Source of the DNA: Cystobacter fuscus
Lineage (GTDB): Bacteria > Myxococcota > Myxococcia > Myxococcales > Myxococcaceae
Assembly: GCF_002305875.1 (NCBI RefSeq)
Contig: NZ_CP022098.1
Coordinates: forward strand, 11,780,001-11,844,000
Length of the DNA: 64,000 nucleotides
Direction of reading: 5' to 3'
This document shows, piece by piece, positions 17,584 through 30,053 of the stretch. Under the pieces are notes generated by a model, which was not told where the DNA came from, did no database searches, and worked only from the letters and a program-made list of their open reading frames with translations. Made by a program: the position numbers and the translations under genes. Positions within the stretch are counted from its first letter, which is position 1. Every line of letters starts with the position of its first letter.

Positions 17584-20500
17584 TCAGAACGCCACGCGCG
17601 CGCCGATGCGGACGCTGCGCGGTGCCTGGTAGGAAATGGGCTTGCCGTAGTTGGGATTGAGGGTCGCCGGCTGGCCCGCGCGGTTCTTCAGCTCCGCCAG
17701 GGGCGTGCCATCCGTGATCGCCTCGACGTTGTCGAAGGTGTAGTTCTGATCCCGGCCGGTGACGGCCTGGAAGTTGAACAGGTTGAAGGCGTCCAGGGTG
17801 ATGGTGCCGGTGAGACCCCGGCCGAGCTTGTAGTTGAAGCCCACGTGCGCATCCACGTTGTGCACCCAGGGCAGCCGGCCACCACTGCCGCGCGGCAGGA
17901 TGTACGTGAAGCCCGCGCCGTAGATGTACTGCGAGCCCGTCACGTTGAGCGGCGTGCCCGACTGGGCGCGGTACGACAGGCCCACGTCCAGGCTCGTCAC
18001 GCTCGACAGGAGGAACTCGCGCGAGCCGAACAGCTTGAGGTTGTGGGTGCGGTCCGACGCGAGCGGGCCCACCTTGTTCTGCGTCATGGAGACCAGGTCG
18101 AACTCCGAGGTGACGTTGGGCGCGAGCTGGCCGTTGTCCGGGCGGTAGAGGCCCGGGTAGTTGCCACGCAGAGAGGACCAGGTGTAGCTGGCCTGCGCGA
18201 GCCACAGGTCCGCGAACGCCTTGGTGAGGTAGACGGACACCGCGTCGTAGTCGCGAATGGCCTTGGGGAACGCGGCGCCGATGCCCCGGCCCGGGTTGCC
18301 GATGAAGTAGTTGGTCGCCTCGTTGATGGACATGTCCTCGATGACGTCGTTCATCGTGCGCCGCACGTAGCTGACTCCCAGCGTGGCGCGCGGGAGCACC
18401 TCGTACTCACCGCCCAGGGTGATTTCGTCCGAGGACTGGGGCCGCAGCTCGGGGTCCACCGGGCTGTTGATGGCGAAGGTCTGCCCGTTGTAGCGCGTCA
18501 CCGCGGTGGACGGAGCACCCGACACCGTCGACAGGTTGCGCGAGTCACGGCACTCCGTGTACGGCGCGGCCTGGGTGAGCGGATCGCACCCGGGGCCTCC
18601 CGCCGCCGTGGCGGCACGGCTGCGCGTGGCGGTCAGGCGGGTGACGTTGGAGAACTGGGAGTTGATCATCGCCAGCACGCCGTTCTGGTAGTAGCGCGCG
18701 TAGGTGGCGAACAGCTTGGAGCGGCCCGTGCGGGTGAAGTCATAGATGAGACCCACGCGCGGGGAAACCTGGTTGGGCAGCGCGAAGGCCACGTTGCCCC
18801 CGTTGCCATAGATGGTCTGGGTGTCGTAGCGCAGGCCCGCGTTGAGGGTGACCCGGTCCAGGATGCTCCAGCTGTCCTGCAGGAAGAGGCCCAGGGCATC
18901 GGCGCGCGTGAAGGTGGGCACGCTCGCCTGGACGACCGGCTGATCCGGTCCCTTGAGGTAGCCGAAGGAGCGGAAGTCCGAGAAGCTCCTGCCGTCGGTC
19001 GACTCGTTGTAGAGCACGCCGCCCGAATAGGCGCGCTCGTCCTGGTTCGTCATCACCTCGACGTCGGCGCCCGCCTTGATGACGTGGTGGCCGAGCGCGG
19101 TGAGCAGCAGGGTGCCCACGGCGTTGGCCTGATAGCGCTCCACCGTGCGGTCCAGCAGGAAGCCGGGGCCGCCCAGGAAGTAGCGCGACACGGGGCAGCG
19201 CACGGCGTTGGTCGTGCCCGCGGGATCACACACGGAGGGGTCCGGCAGCGTCTCGAAGTCGTTGATGGAGTAGTAGCTCGGCGCGGCACTCGTGCCGGTG
19301 CGGCGCATGTCGAACTGGGGGATGCCCGACAGGCCCGTGGTCTGCCCAATGCCACTGCCATCCACCGGCAGCGAGGTGTCGCGCTGATGGTGCCAGCCCA
19401 CGTTGGCATCCAGGAGCACGCGCTTGTCCAGGAAGGACGAGGACAGCTTGAGCGCGATGTCGCGCGTGTCCTGCGTGTAGATGTGCGCGAGCGTGTCGTA
19501 GCTGCCGTTGATGATGTTGCCGGAGGTGGTCTCCGTCTCCACGAGCCCGCTGTCGAGGTTGTAGCCGAAGCGGCCGTTGCCTCCCGAGCCGCTCGGCGTT
19601 CCCGTCACCGACAGGGTGAGGCCGTGGTCGGGATGCACCTGCCAGGTGAGCTTGCCGATGTACTGCACCGAGCGCTGGTCGGCGAAGTAGCGCTGGAAGG
19701 TGCCGGGAATGGGCTCCGTCTGGGAGAAGCCCTCGGCGTTCTTCACCGGCTTGCCATCCTCGCCGAGCACGAAGACGTTGAGGTTGCGATTGAGCGCGCG
19801 GCGGGTGAAGGAAGGCGCCACGCCCGCGAAGAACCACAACTTGTCCTTGACGATGGGGCCACCCAGGGTGGCGCCAAAGTCTCCCAGGTTCCACAGCCGC
19901 TGCGTCGTGGTGATGACGCTGCCCTCGGCCGCCACGCGCGTGGGCGTGCCCTCGAAAACCCCCGGGGTGAGGTTGCCGAACACCGAGCCATGGAACTCAT
20001 TGGAGCCGGACTTGGTGACGGCCGTCATCACGCCACCCGTGGAGCGGCCGAACTCCGGCATGAAGCCACCGGTGATGACGTTCACCTCCTGGATGAACTC
20101 GACCGACAGGGGCGAGCCCAGCGTGCCGAGCGCGGGGTTGTTCGTGGACAGGCCATCCACCTGGAAGCCGTTCTCCGGCGAGCTGGTGCCATTGAGCGAC
20201 ACGCCATAGGAGTCCGTGCTGGAGCCGGGGGCGAACTCGGCGAGGCTCTCGAAGGAGCGCGACGCGGAGCCCTTGCTCCCGGGGCGCACCGTGGCCAGCC
20301 GGTTGATGAGCTCCGAGTCCACGTTCACGCCCGTGCGCGCCGAGCCCACGTCCACCGAGGGCGGCGTGCCCGACACCTCCACCGTCGTGGAGAAGGTATC
20401 CGGCAGCAGCTCCGCGTTGAGGCGGATGGTGCGGTTGAGGCGCAGGGTGATGTCCGTGCGCGAGTAGGGCTGGAAGCCCTCGCTGTCGAAGCGCAGGGTG

Positions 20501-20757
20501 TAGACACCCGGAGGCAGTTGCGGAATGAGGTAGAGCCCCGTCTTGTCGGTGACGACGGTCTGCTCTCCCTGGAGGCTGGGAGAGGTCGCGGTGACCACCA
20601 CGTCCGCAACGGGTTGCTTGTTGCTGGCATCCACCACCGTGCCGGTCAGCACGGATGTGTTTTGCTGTGCCTCGGCGCGCGGCATCCACAGGCACGCGCC
20701 CAGCAGCAGCGTCGCCACGAGGACACGCGCCTGTTTGGACTCGAGATGAAGGTTCAA
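17584..20757 (-). CDS. oar: Oar-like TonB-dependent outer membrane receptor
   Basis: A 1057-residue outer membrane transporter. After the signal peptide (ending PRAEA) comes a carboxypeptidase-regulatory-like domain (about residues 35-115), then a TonB plug (segments ENGFQVDGLSTNNPALGTLG and PEFGRSTGGVMTAVTKSGSN), then a long beta-barrel ending in Phe. In Myxococcus xanthus the related Oar protein is needed for development and for export of the protease PopC. The start is probably TTG 20757 because GGAGAGG lies 8 nt upstream; the frame is open further. It is coupled to a lipoprotein gene downstream. Orthology to Oar is inferred from domain layout and length. Confidence 0.85.
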   Translation of the reverse strand: MNLHLESKQARVLVATLLLGACLWMPRAEAQQNTSVLTGTVVDASNKQPVADVVVTATSPSLQGEQTVVTDKTGLYLIPQLPPGVYTLRFDSEGFQPYSRTDITLRLNRTIRLNAELLPDTFSTTVEVSGTPPSVDVGSARTGVNVDSELINRLATVRPGSKGSASRSFESLAEFAPGSSTDSYGVSLNGTSSPENGFQVDGLSTNNPALGTLGSPLSVEFIQEVNVITGGFMPEFGRSTGGVMTAVTKSGSNEFHGSVFGNLTPGVFEGTPTRVAAEGSVITTTQRLWNLGDFGATLGGPIVKDKLWFFAGVAPSFTRRALNRNLNVFVLGEDGKPVKNAEGFSQTEPIPGTFQRYFADQRSVQYIGKLTWQVHPDHGLTLSVTGTPSGSGGNGRFGYNLDSGLVETETTSGNIINGSYDTLAHIYTQDTRDIALKLSSSFLDKRVLLDANVGWHHQRDTSLPVDGSGIGQTTGLSGIPQFDMRRTGTSAAPSYYSINDFETLPDPSVCDPAGTTNAVRCPVSRYFLGGPGFLLDRTVERYQANAVGTLLLTALGHHVIKAGADVEVMTNQDERAYSGGVLYNESTDGRSFSDFRSFGYLKGPDQPVVQASVPTFTRADALGLFLQDSWSILDRVTLNAGLRYDTQTIYGNGGNVAFALPNQVSPRVGLIYDFTRTGRSKLFATYARYYQNGVLAMINSQFSNVTRLTATRSRAATAAGGPGCDPLTQAAPYTECRDSRNLSTVSGAPSTAVTRYNGQTFAINSPVDPELRPQSSDEITLGGEYEVLPRATLGVSYVRRTMNDVIEDMSINEATNYFIGNPGRGIGAAFPKAIRDYDAVSVYLTKAFADLWLAQASYTWSSLRGNYPGLYRPDNGQLAPNVTSEFDLVSMTQNKVGPLASDRTHNLKLFGSREFLLSSVTSLDVGLSYRAQSGTPLNVTGSQYIYGAGFTYILPRGSGGRLPWVHNVDAHVGFNYKLGRGLTGTITLDAFNLFNFQAVTGRDQNYTFDNVEAITDGTPLAELKNRAGQPATLNPNYGKPISYQAPRSVRIGARVAF

Positions 20758-20911
20758 AGAACTGGCCTCTCCGTGCGGCGCCAGCGCGCCCCATGCCCAC
20801 TGGTGCCGCGGTGCGTCGTCACCTAACGGGAAATCCAGACAAAAACAAGAGAGGGCCGGCAGATCCCACCCCATTGCCCGGCTTCCCGGCCACGTGACAT
20901 GAAGCGAGGCA

Positions 20912-22696
20912 ATGTCCTTCCTGCATCAGGCCTTGATCTTCCTGACCGCCGCGGTCGTGTCCGTCCCTCTCTTCAAGCGGCTCGGATTGGGCTCGGTGCT
21001 GGGCTACCTGGCGGCGGGACTCGTCATCGGCCCCTGGGGCATCAAGCTCGTCTCCGACGTGGAGAGCATTCTCCATTTCTCGGAGCTGGGCGTGGTGCTG
21101 TTGCTCTTTCTCATCGGATTGGAATTGCGGCCCGCGCGCCTGTGGGAGTTGCGCCGCTCGGTGTTTGGCCTGGGCGGAGCGCAGGTGGTGGGCACGGGCG
21201 CGCTGCTCGCGGCGGTGGGCTGGGGGCTCGGGCTGCCCGTGCCCACCGCGCTCATCGCCGGGCTCGGGCTGAGCCTGTCCTCCACCGCCTTCGCCCTGCA
21301 ATTGCTGGCGGAGAAGAACGAGCTGACCACGGACCACGGTCAGGCCGCCTTCGGCATCCTGCTGTTCCAGGACCTGGCCGTCATCCCCCTGCTGGCGCTC
21401 TTGCCCTTCCTCGGCGAGTCTCCTCAACCCCAGCCCCAGGGCGCCTCCGGGTGGCTGCAGGCCGTGAAGGTGGTGGGCGTGCTGGCCGCGGTCATCATCG
21501 GGGGCCGCTACGTGCTGCGGCCCGTGCTGCGCCGCGTGGCCGCCACCCACACCCAGGAGCTCTTCACCGCCACGGCGCTGCTCGTGGTGGTGGGCACCGC
21601 GCTCCTGGTGAAACAGGTGGGACTGTCCATGGCGCTCGGCGCCTTCCTCGCGGGTGTGCTGCTCGCCGACTCGGAGTTCCGCCACGAGCTGGAAGCGGAC
21701 ATCGAGCCCTTCAAGGGCCTGCTGCTCGGGCTCTTCTTCATCGCCGTGGGCATGTCGGTGAACCTGGGGCTGCTGGTGCGCTCGCCCCTGCTCGTGGTGG
21801 GGCTGGTGCTCGGACTGGTGCTGCTCAAGGCCCTGGTGCTCTTCGTGCTGGGCCGGCGCGTCTTCCACGCCACCGCGCCCGCGCTGAGCCTGGCCATCTG
21901 CATCTCCCAGGGCGGCGAGTTCGCCTTCGTGCTGTTCAGCCTCGCGGTGGGCTTCCAGGTGATGGAGCGCGAGCTGGCGGAGCTGCTCGTGGTGGTGGTG
22001 AGTCTGTCCATGGCCGTCACCCCCGTGCTGCTCATGCTCTACGACAAGGGCCTGCGCCCCCGTCTGCGCCGCGCGAACACGCGTGCCTTCGACGTGTCAC
22101 CCGAGGAGGACCAGCCCGTCATCATCGCGGGGCTCGGACGCGTGGGGCAGGTGGTGGCGCGCGTGCTGCGTGCCCGGCGCATCGGCTTCACCGCCCTGGA
22201 CATCGACGCCGAGCACATCGACTTCCTCAAGAAGTTCGGCAACACCTATGTCCACTATGGAGACGCCTCGCGGTTGGATCTGCTCCGGGCCGCGCGCGCA
22301 CACAAGGCACGCGTCTTCGTGCTGGCCATCGATGACGTGGAGGCCTCGGTGCGCACGGCGGAGACGGTGCGCCAGCACTTCCCCCACCTCACCCTCTTCG
22401 CGCGCGCCCGCAACCGCCAGCATGCCTACCGGCTGCTCGGCGCGGGCGTCACCCACATCATGCGCGAGACCTTCGCGGGCAGTCTCGAGCTGACGGAGGA
22501 CGTGCTCCAGGCGCTCGGGCTGTCCTTCTCCCAGAGCAAGGACACCGTGGAGCGCTTCCGCGCGCACGACGAGGAGCTGTTGCGCTCGACGTACGAGCAC
22601 CAGGGCGACGACAAGAAGGTCGCCGCCATGGCGGCCCAGGCGCGCAAGGAGCTGGAGCAGCTCTTCGCCAAGGACGAGCAGGAAAAGCCCGTCTGA
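20912..22696 (+). CDS. CPA2-type monovalent cation/proton antiporter with RCK domain
   Basis: A 594-residue KefB/KefC-like protein. About twelve membrane segments (residues 1-390) carry the family stretches LGYLAAGLVIGPWG and FGILLFQDLAVIPLL. A TrkA-N (RCK) nucleotide-binding domain with GLGRVGQVV follows at about 404-520, and the last 70 residues are a charged tail. It probably exchanges K+ or Na+ for H+ and is gated by NAD(H) or a similar ligand. It is divergent from the Oar-like gene and convergent with dctA with only 7 nt between stops. Confidence 0.9.
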   Translation: MSFLHQALIFLTAAVVSVPLFKRLGLGSVLGYLAAGLVIGPWGIKLVSDVESILHFSELGVVLLLFLIGLELRPARLWELRRSVFGLGGAQVVGTGALLAAVGWGLGLPVPTALIAGLGLSLSSTAFALQLLAEKNELTTDHGQAAFGILLFQDLAVIPLLALLPFLGESPQPQPQGASGWLQAVKVVGVLAAVIIGGRYVLRPVLRRVAATHTQELFTATALLVVVGTALLVKQVGLSMALGAFLAGVLLADSEFRHELEADIEPFKGLLLGLFFIAVGMSVNLGLLVRSPLLVVGLVLGLVLLKALVLFVLGRRVFHATAPALSLAICISQGGEFAFVLFSLAVGFQVMERELAELLVVVVSLSMAVTPVLLMLYDKGLRPRLRRANTRAFDVSPEEDQPVIIAGLGRVGQVVARVLRARRIGFTALDIDAEHIDFLKKFGNTYVHYGDASRLDLLRAARAHKARVFVLAIDDVEASVRTAETVRQHFPHLTLFARARNRQHAYRLLGAGVTHIMRETFAGSLELTEDVLQALGLSFSQSKDTVERFRAHDEELLRSTYEHQGDDKKVAAMAAQARKELEQLFAKDEQEKPV

Positions 22697-22703
22697 AGCG
22701 GGC

Positions 22704-23996
22704 TCAGTCCTTGGGTGGGGTGTTCATCGCCGCCTGGAAGGCCTCGCGGTCGAGCGCCCCCTCCCAGCGCGACACCACCACCGTCGCCACGGCGTTGCCG
22801 ATGAAGTTCGTCAGGGAGCGGCACTCGGACATGAAGCGGTCCACGCCGAGGATGAGCGTCATGCCCGCCACGGGGACGTCGGGCACCACGGACAGCGTCG
22901 CCGCGAGCGTGATGAAGCCCGCGCCGGTGACGCCCGCCGCGCCCTTGGAGCTGAGCATCGCCACCAGCAGGAGCAGCACCTGCTGCCCCAGGGTCAGGTG
23001 CGTGTTGGTCGCCTGGGCGATGAACAGCGCCGCCAGCGTCATGTAGATGTTCGTCCCGTCGAGGTTGAAGGAGTAGCCCGTGGGCACCACCAGACCCACG
23101 ACGGGCTTGGCGCACCCCGCGCGCTCCATCTTGTCGATGAGGTTGGGCAGGGCGGACTCGGACGAGCTGGTGCCGAGCACCAGGAGCAGCTCCGCCTTGA
23201 GGTAGCGGATGAGCTTCAGGATGGAGAAGCCATTGAGGAACGCCACCAGCCCCAGCACCCCGAGCACGAAGACGAGCGAGGTGATGTAGAAGGTGAGCAC
23301 CAGCTTCGCCAGGTTGTAGATGGAGGCAATCCCATACTTGCCGATGGTGAAGGCGAACGCGCCGAAGGCCCCCACGGGCGCCGCCTTCATGAGGATGCTC
23401 ACCAGCCGGAAGAACACGCTGCTCAGCGATTGGAGCAACTCCAGCACCAGCCGACCCCGCTCCCCCACCATCGCCAGGGACACACCGAACAGGATGGCGA
23501 CGAACAACACCTGGAGGATCTCCCCCTCGGCGAAGGCGCTCACCACCGTCTTGGGGATGATGTTGAGCAGGAAGGCGGTGACACTCTGCTCATGGGCCTT
23601 GGCGGTGTAGGTGGATACCTGGCCCACGTTGAGCGAGGCCGGATCGATGTTCATCCCCGCGCCCGGCTGCACCACGTGGGCGATGACCATGCCCACCACC
23701 AGCGCGAGCGTGGAGAAGACGAGGAAGTACGCGAACGCCTTGAGGGCGATGCGGCCCACCTTGCTCAAGTCCTTCGTGCCCGCGATGCCCGTGGTCACCG
23801 TGAGGAAGATGATGGGGGAGATGACCATCTTCACGAGGTTGATGAAGCCATCCCCCAGCGGCTTCAGGGACGCGCCGAGCGCCGGGTAGAAGTGGCCGAG
23901 CAGCGCCCCAACGGTGATGGCCACCAGGACCTGGACATACAAGTGCTGGTGGAGCTTCCGGGGAGCGGCGTCCTTCTTGATGTCCTGAACATCCAT
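22704..23996 (-). CDS. dctA: C4-dicarboxylate:H+ (DAACS) symporter DctA
   Basis: A 430-residue inner membrane transporter for succinate, fumarate and malate. Family landmarks are [18 protein letters not shown] (hairpin 1), the [12 protein letters not shown] helix, [12 protein letters not shown] (hairpin 2) and [20 protein letters not shown] near the end. Length matches DctA. An ATG at 23996 starts the gene. No DctB/DctD pair is next to it, so its control is not visible here. Confidence 0.93.
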   Translation of the reverse strand: MDVQDIKKDAAPRKLHQHLYVQVLVAITVGALLGHFYPALGASLKPLGDGFINLVKMVISPIIFLTVTTGIAGTKDLSKVGRIALKAFAYFLVFSTLALVVGMVIAHVVQPGAGMNIDPASLNVGQVSTYTAKAHEQSVTAFLLNIIPKTVVSAFAEGEILQVLFVAILFGVSLAMVGERGRLVLELLQSLSSVFFRLVSILMKAAPVGAFGAFAFTIGKYGIASIYNLAKLVLTFYITSLVFVLGVLGLVAFLNGFSILKLIRYLKAELLLVLGTSSSESALPNLIDKMERAGCAKPVVGLVVPTGYSFNLDGTNIYMTLAALFIAQATNTHLTLGQQVLLLLVAMLSSKGAAGVTGAGFITLAATLSVVPDVPVAGMTLILGVDRFMSECRSLTNFIGNAVATVVVSRWEGALDREAFQAAMNTPPKD

Positions 23997-24183
23997 GGTG
24001 CGTGAACCCCCTTGGGGGGACCGAGACGAAGGCGCGCAGCCTAGGGTCCGTGTTCCGCGCCCGCCACCAGACAGACGGGTTTCGGAGTTGCTTGGAGCAC
24101 GGAGTGCATGACGCGCAACGTCAGCACGCCCCCCGCCTCAATCCGGGCTGGGCAGGGACGCGCGCCTTGGCGAGGCTGGGCGC

Positions 24184-25878
24184 GTGGACACCTCCCTGCC
24201 CGACCCCGAGCACCTCGAGCGCCTGCTCTCCGCCGCGAGCACCCTGCCCGCCCTCGCTCCCCATGCCGCCCGCCTGGAGCGGCTGCGCCAGGACTACGCG
24301 CGCGGCCTCGAGCGGCGCGACGCCCCCCTCACCGTGGCCCTGGTGGGCGCCACCGGCGCGGGCAAGTCCACCCTGCTCAACGCCCTGGCCGGACAGGCCC
24401 TCGCCCGCGAGGGAGAGGACCGGCCCACGAGCACCGCCGCCACCGTGTTCGCCCCCGAGTCGCGCGCCCTGGAGGAGCTCGCCGGGGTGGGCGCGCGGGT
24501 GGTGCGCTACACCCCGGGCCCGCGCGGGTTGTGGAGCGGCCAGGTGTTCATCGACACGCCGGACCTCAACAGCGTGGCCACCGTGCACCGCGAGGTGGCG
24601 CGCGCCGCCCTGGAGCGCGCGGACGTGGCGCTGGTGGTGATGCACCGGGGCAGCGTGGCCGAGGCCACCCAGGCCGAGTTCCTCGCGGAGTTCGCCCGGC
24701 GCCGCGCGCTCGTGTTCCTCGTCAACTTCGCGGACGAGCTGTCGGCCGAGTCGCGCGAGGCCCTCAAGTCCCAGGCGCGCCGGCTCGCCGTGGAGCGCTA
24801 CGGCATGGAGGCCGAGGCCGTGCCCGTCTTCGCCATCAGCGGCCGTGCCGCGCAGCGGGGGGAGGATCCATCCGGCGAGTTCGGCGCCCTGCTCTTCCAC
24901 CTCCAGTCGCTCGCCACGCGGGCGGTGGCCGAGCGGGTGCGGCGCACCAACGCCGAGGGCGCCCTGGCGGAGCTCACCTCACGGGTGGAGGGCGCGCTGA
25001 AGGAAACGGAGGACACGCTCGCGAAGGCACGCGCGGCGTTGCAGGAGGGGCTCGGCCGGGCCGCCACGGGGTTGAAGGAGGACTTCGGCGCGCGGCTGCT
25101 GCTCGCGCAAGGGCACCTCGCCACGGAGGTGCGCGGGCAGGCGGCGGGACGATTCTGGGGCCCGGCGGCCTGGGGCATGCGGCTGTCGTCCGTGGGCGTG
25201 GGGGGCCTCGGCGCGGCGACGCTGGTGGCGCGGCGCAACCTGCCCGTGGGCCTGGCGGTGGCGGCCACCTCCACCGTGCTGGACGCGGTCCGGGAGCGCA
25301 CGCGCGCGCGCGCGGCGGAGACGGCGGTGGTGGAGCCCTTCGAGGACGACTTCGCCGTGGAGGCCGCCGCCCGCGCCGCGCTGACCCAGGCCCGTGCCCT
25401 CGCGCACGCGGGCGGCCTGCCTCCCGAGTCCCTGGGCCTGCCCGACGTGGAGACGCTGCTCGCGGAGCTGAAGTCCGCGCGCGCGAGCGCCTGGCGCTAC
25501 ACCGTCACCACCGCGGTGGCCGAGGCGGTGGCCGGCTGGTGGCGCACCGCGCGCTGGTTGGTGTTGCCGCTCATCAACCTGCCCCTGCTCGCGCTGCTCG
25601 GCCATGTGGGCTACCGCGTGGTGCGCGCTTATGTCGAGGGCCCCCTGCTGGGCGTGGACTACTTCCTCAACGCGGGGGCCCTGCTCGCGCTGCTGGCGGG
25701 AGCCGGCGCGCTCTTGTCCTCGGCGAGCCTGGCGGGCACCACCCGCGCCGTGCGCCGCGCGGGCCTGGAGCGCTTCAGCGTGCTGCTGGAGGCGCTGGGC
25801 GTCCGGCTCGGCGAGGCCGTCCAGGACAGCCTGCGCCCCGGACGCGAGGCCGCCCGGGCCCTGCTCCAGAGACGCTGA
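24184..25878 (+). CDS. Dynamin-like GTPase (paralogue)
   Basis: A 564-residue GTPase with G1 GATGAGKS (residues 55-62), Thr-rich switch (RPTSTAATV), G3 DTPD (124-127) and degenerate G4 NFAD (181-184). Long Ala/Glu/Arg-rich helices follow, with hydrophobic segments at about 335-360 and a pair at about 455-525 (PLINLPLLALLGHVGY; LLALLAGAGALL). This is the same plan as the GTPase at 7146-8924, including the degenerate G4, so both probably belong to one family acting at membranes. The start is GTG 24184. It may share a transcript with the STAND gene 70 nt later. Confidence 0.83.
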   Translation: MDTSLPDPEHLERLLSAASTLPALAPHAARLERLRQDYARGLERRDAPLTVALVGATGAGKSTLLNALAGQALAREGEDRPTSTAATVFAPESRALEELAGVGARVVRYTPGPRGLWSGQVFIDTPDLNSVATVHREVARAALERADVALVVMHRGSVAEATQAEFLAEFARRRALVFLVNFADELSAESREALKSQARRLAVERYGMEAEAVPVFAISGRAAQRGEDPSGEFGALLFHLQSLATRAVAERVRRTNAEGALAELTSRVEGALKETEDTLAKARAALQEGLGRAATGLKEDFGARLLLAQGHLATEVRGQAAGRFWGPAAWGMRLSSVGVGGLGAATLVARRNLPVGLAVAATSTVLDAVRERTRARAAETAVVEPFEDDFAVEAAARAALTQARALAHAGGLPPESLGLPDVETLLAELKSARASAWRYTVTTAVAEAVAGWWRTARWLVLPLINLPLLALLGHVGYRVVRAYVEGPLLGVDYFLNAGALLALLAGAGALLSSASLAGTTRAVRRAGLERFSVLLEALGVRLGEAVQDSLRPGREAARALLQRR

Positions 25879-25948
25879 CTGCTCGACACCCACCCTGCAC
25901 CCCGGTCCCCGTGGGCAGGGCGCTCGCCCGTGAGCACCCTGGTGGCCG

Positions 25949-28729
<2,781 letters not shown>

Positions 28730-28744
28730 GGAGGGGGACGCGGA

Positions 28745-29506
28745 CTAGCGCGAGCCGCCCGAGCCGTCGTCGGACGCCTGGGCCTGGGGAGGAATGCGCG
28801 AGGAGTCGAAGGCCGACTTGGACACGCGGTCCATGATGGCCTTGGCCCCCGTGGGGATACCGCCCGCGGCCTGCTCGCCGTCACGCGCGGGGGTCTCGGG
28901 CGCCAGCGGCTGCTGGGCGCGCGTCGCGTCGTTGGCGGCCATCACCGACAGATCCGACGGCTTGCCACACCCGGGAGCGGCGATGAGGGTGTCGCGCACC
29001 GGATCTCCGTAGCCGGCGATGCGCGCGGGCACGGAGGGGTTGTTCCACCCGGGGCTCACGGTGTTGGCCACCTTGAAGTGCAGGTGGGGGCCGCAGGACC
29101 AGCCGGTGTTGCCCGAGTAGCCGATGAGCTGCCCCTTGCGCACCGTATCGCCGGGCTTCACCACCACGGCGCTGAAGTGCAGGTACTGGGTCTCCAGGCC
29201 ACCGGAGTGATCGATAACGACGTAGTTGGCGTACGGCGCCATCTTGGGATCACACGCGCCCTGGGTGCTGTCTCCGCGCGCCATGCGCACCTTGCCATCC
29301 TGGGCCGCCACGATGGGCGTGCCGATGGGCATGCGGAAGTCCCAGGCGTAGGTGTCGTTCTGCAGGTGGCTCCCCGTGTCGTGCCCCTGACTCACCGGGA
29401 ACACGCGACCACAAGCGAAGGGGACACCCACCTCCGGAACCACCGTGTTGCGGGTGGGGGTAACTGCCGGGGCGGAAGCGAGCAGGAAGAGTGTGGAGAT
29501 GAGCAT
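28745..29506 (-). CDS. M23-family metallopeptidase (exported)
   Basis: A 253-residue exported protein with a short signal peptide. The LytM/M23 fold shows zinc ligands H47 and D56 (in HLQNDTYAWDF) and the conserved HLHF (141-144), with IGTPIVAA and GQLIGYSGNTG between. Such enzymes cut peptidoglycan cross-bridges or other Gly-rich peptides. The last 90 residues are a polar, probably disordered tail. No good ribosome-binding site was seen before ATG 29506, so the start is less certain. Confidence 0.88.
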   Translation of the reverse strand: MLISTLFLLASAPAVTPTRNTVVPEVGVPFACGRVFPVSQGHDTGSHLQNDTYAWDFRMPIGTPIVAAQDGKVRMARGDSTQGACDPKMAPYANYVVIDHSGGLETQYLHFSAVVVKPGDTVRKGQLIGYSGNTGWSCGPHLHFKVANTVSPGWNNPSVPARIAGYGDPVRDTLIAAPGCGKPSDLSVMAANDATRAQQPLAPETPARDGEQAAGGIPTGAKAIMDRVSKSAFDSSRIPPQAQASDDGSGGSR

Positions 29507-29642
29507 GGGGGAGCCGCGCGAGAACGGCCTGCTCCCTTTTTACTATTCCGCAACCCCCCTCGTCTCCCTCCCCCCCCGAGCCAGGCAAGGGGGTAGGCAG
29601 CCAGGCTTCGTGGCATATGAAGGAGCGGACGGAGGCAGGCCC

Positions 29643-30053
29643 ATGACACGCCAGAACAGTTATGTGGAGTACACGCTGGAGTTGCTCGAACCGCTCGGGC
29701 CCGTGCAGGCCCGGGCCATGTTCGGCGGCTGGGGCCTGTACCTGGGTGGGAGGATGTTCGGGCTCATCATCCAGGAACGGCTGTACCTCAAGACGGATGA
29801 ACTCACGCGCGCCCGCTTCGAGGAGGCCGGGGGCGAGCCCTTCGTCTACGACGCGGGCAAGGGACGCAAGCCCGTGACCATGTCCTACTGGACGCCGCCG
29901 CCGGACGCGGCGGACGACGCCCTGGCGCTCCTGCCCTGGGCCCGCCGGGCCGTGGAGGCCTCCCAGCGGGCCCCACCCGTCAAGCGGCGCGCGTCGCGCC
30001 CTTCTTCTCCGCCTCGACGTAGAGCTTCTCCACCTCCTCGCCGTACTTCTTGA
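29643..30053 (+). CDS. TfoX/Sxy N-terminal domain protein
   Basis: A 136-residue protein with the TfoX-N fold: VEYTLELLEPLG, then ARAMFGGWGLYLGGRMFGLI, ERLYLKTDE and the MSYWTPP strand. The single-domain form lacks the TfoX C-terminal half. The last 30 residues are an Arg/Pro/Ser-rich basic tail. GGAGG precedes ATG 29643. The 3' end overlaps the convergent acyl-CoA ligase gene by 74 nt, and the overlapping codons encode the basic tail. Its role is unknown; full TfoX proteins regulate competence. Confidence 0.8.
   Translation: MTRQNSYVEYTLELLEPLGPVQARAMFGGWGLYLGGRMFGLIIQERLYLKTDELTRARFEEAGGEPFVYDAGKGRKPVTMSYWTPPPDAADDALALLPWARRAVEASQRAPPVKRRASRPSSPPRRRASPPPRRTS

Noticed and set aside
17557-20826. 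A 1089-codon open frame opposite the Oar-like gene
   Set aside because: It mirrors the receptor gene, is made of low-complexity Arg/Val/Glu/His-rich text and shows no domain.
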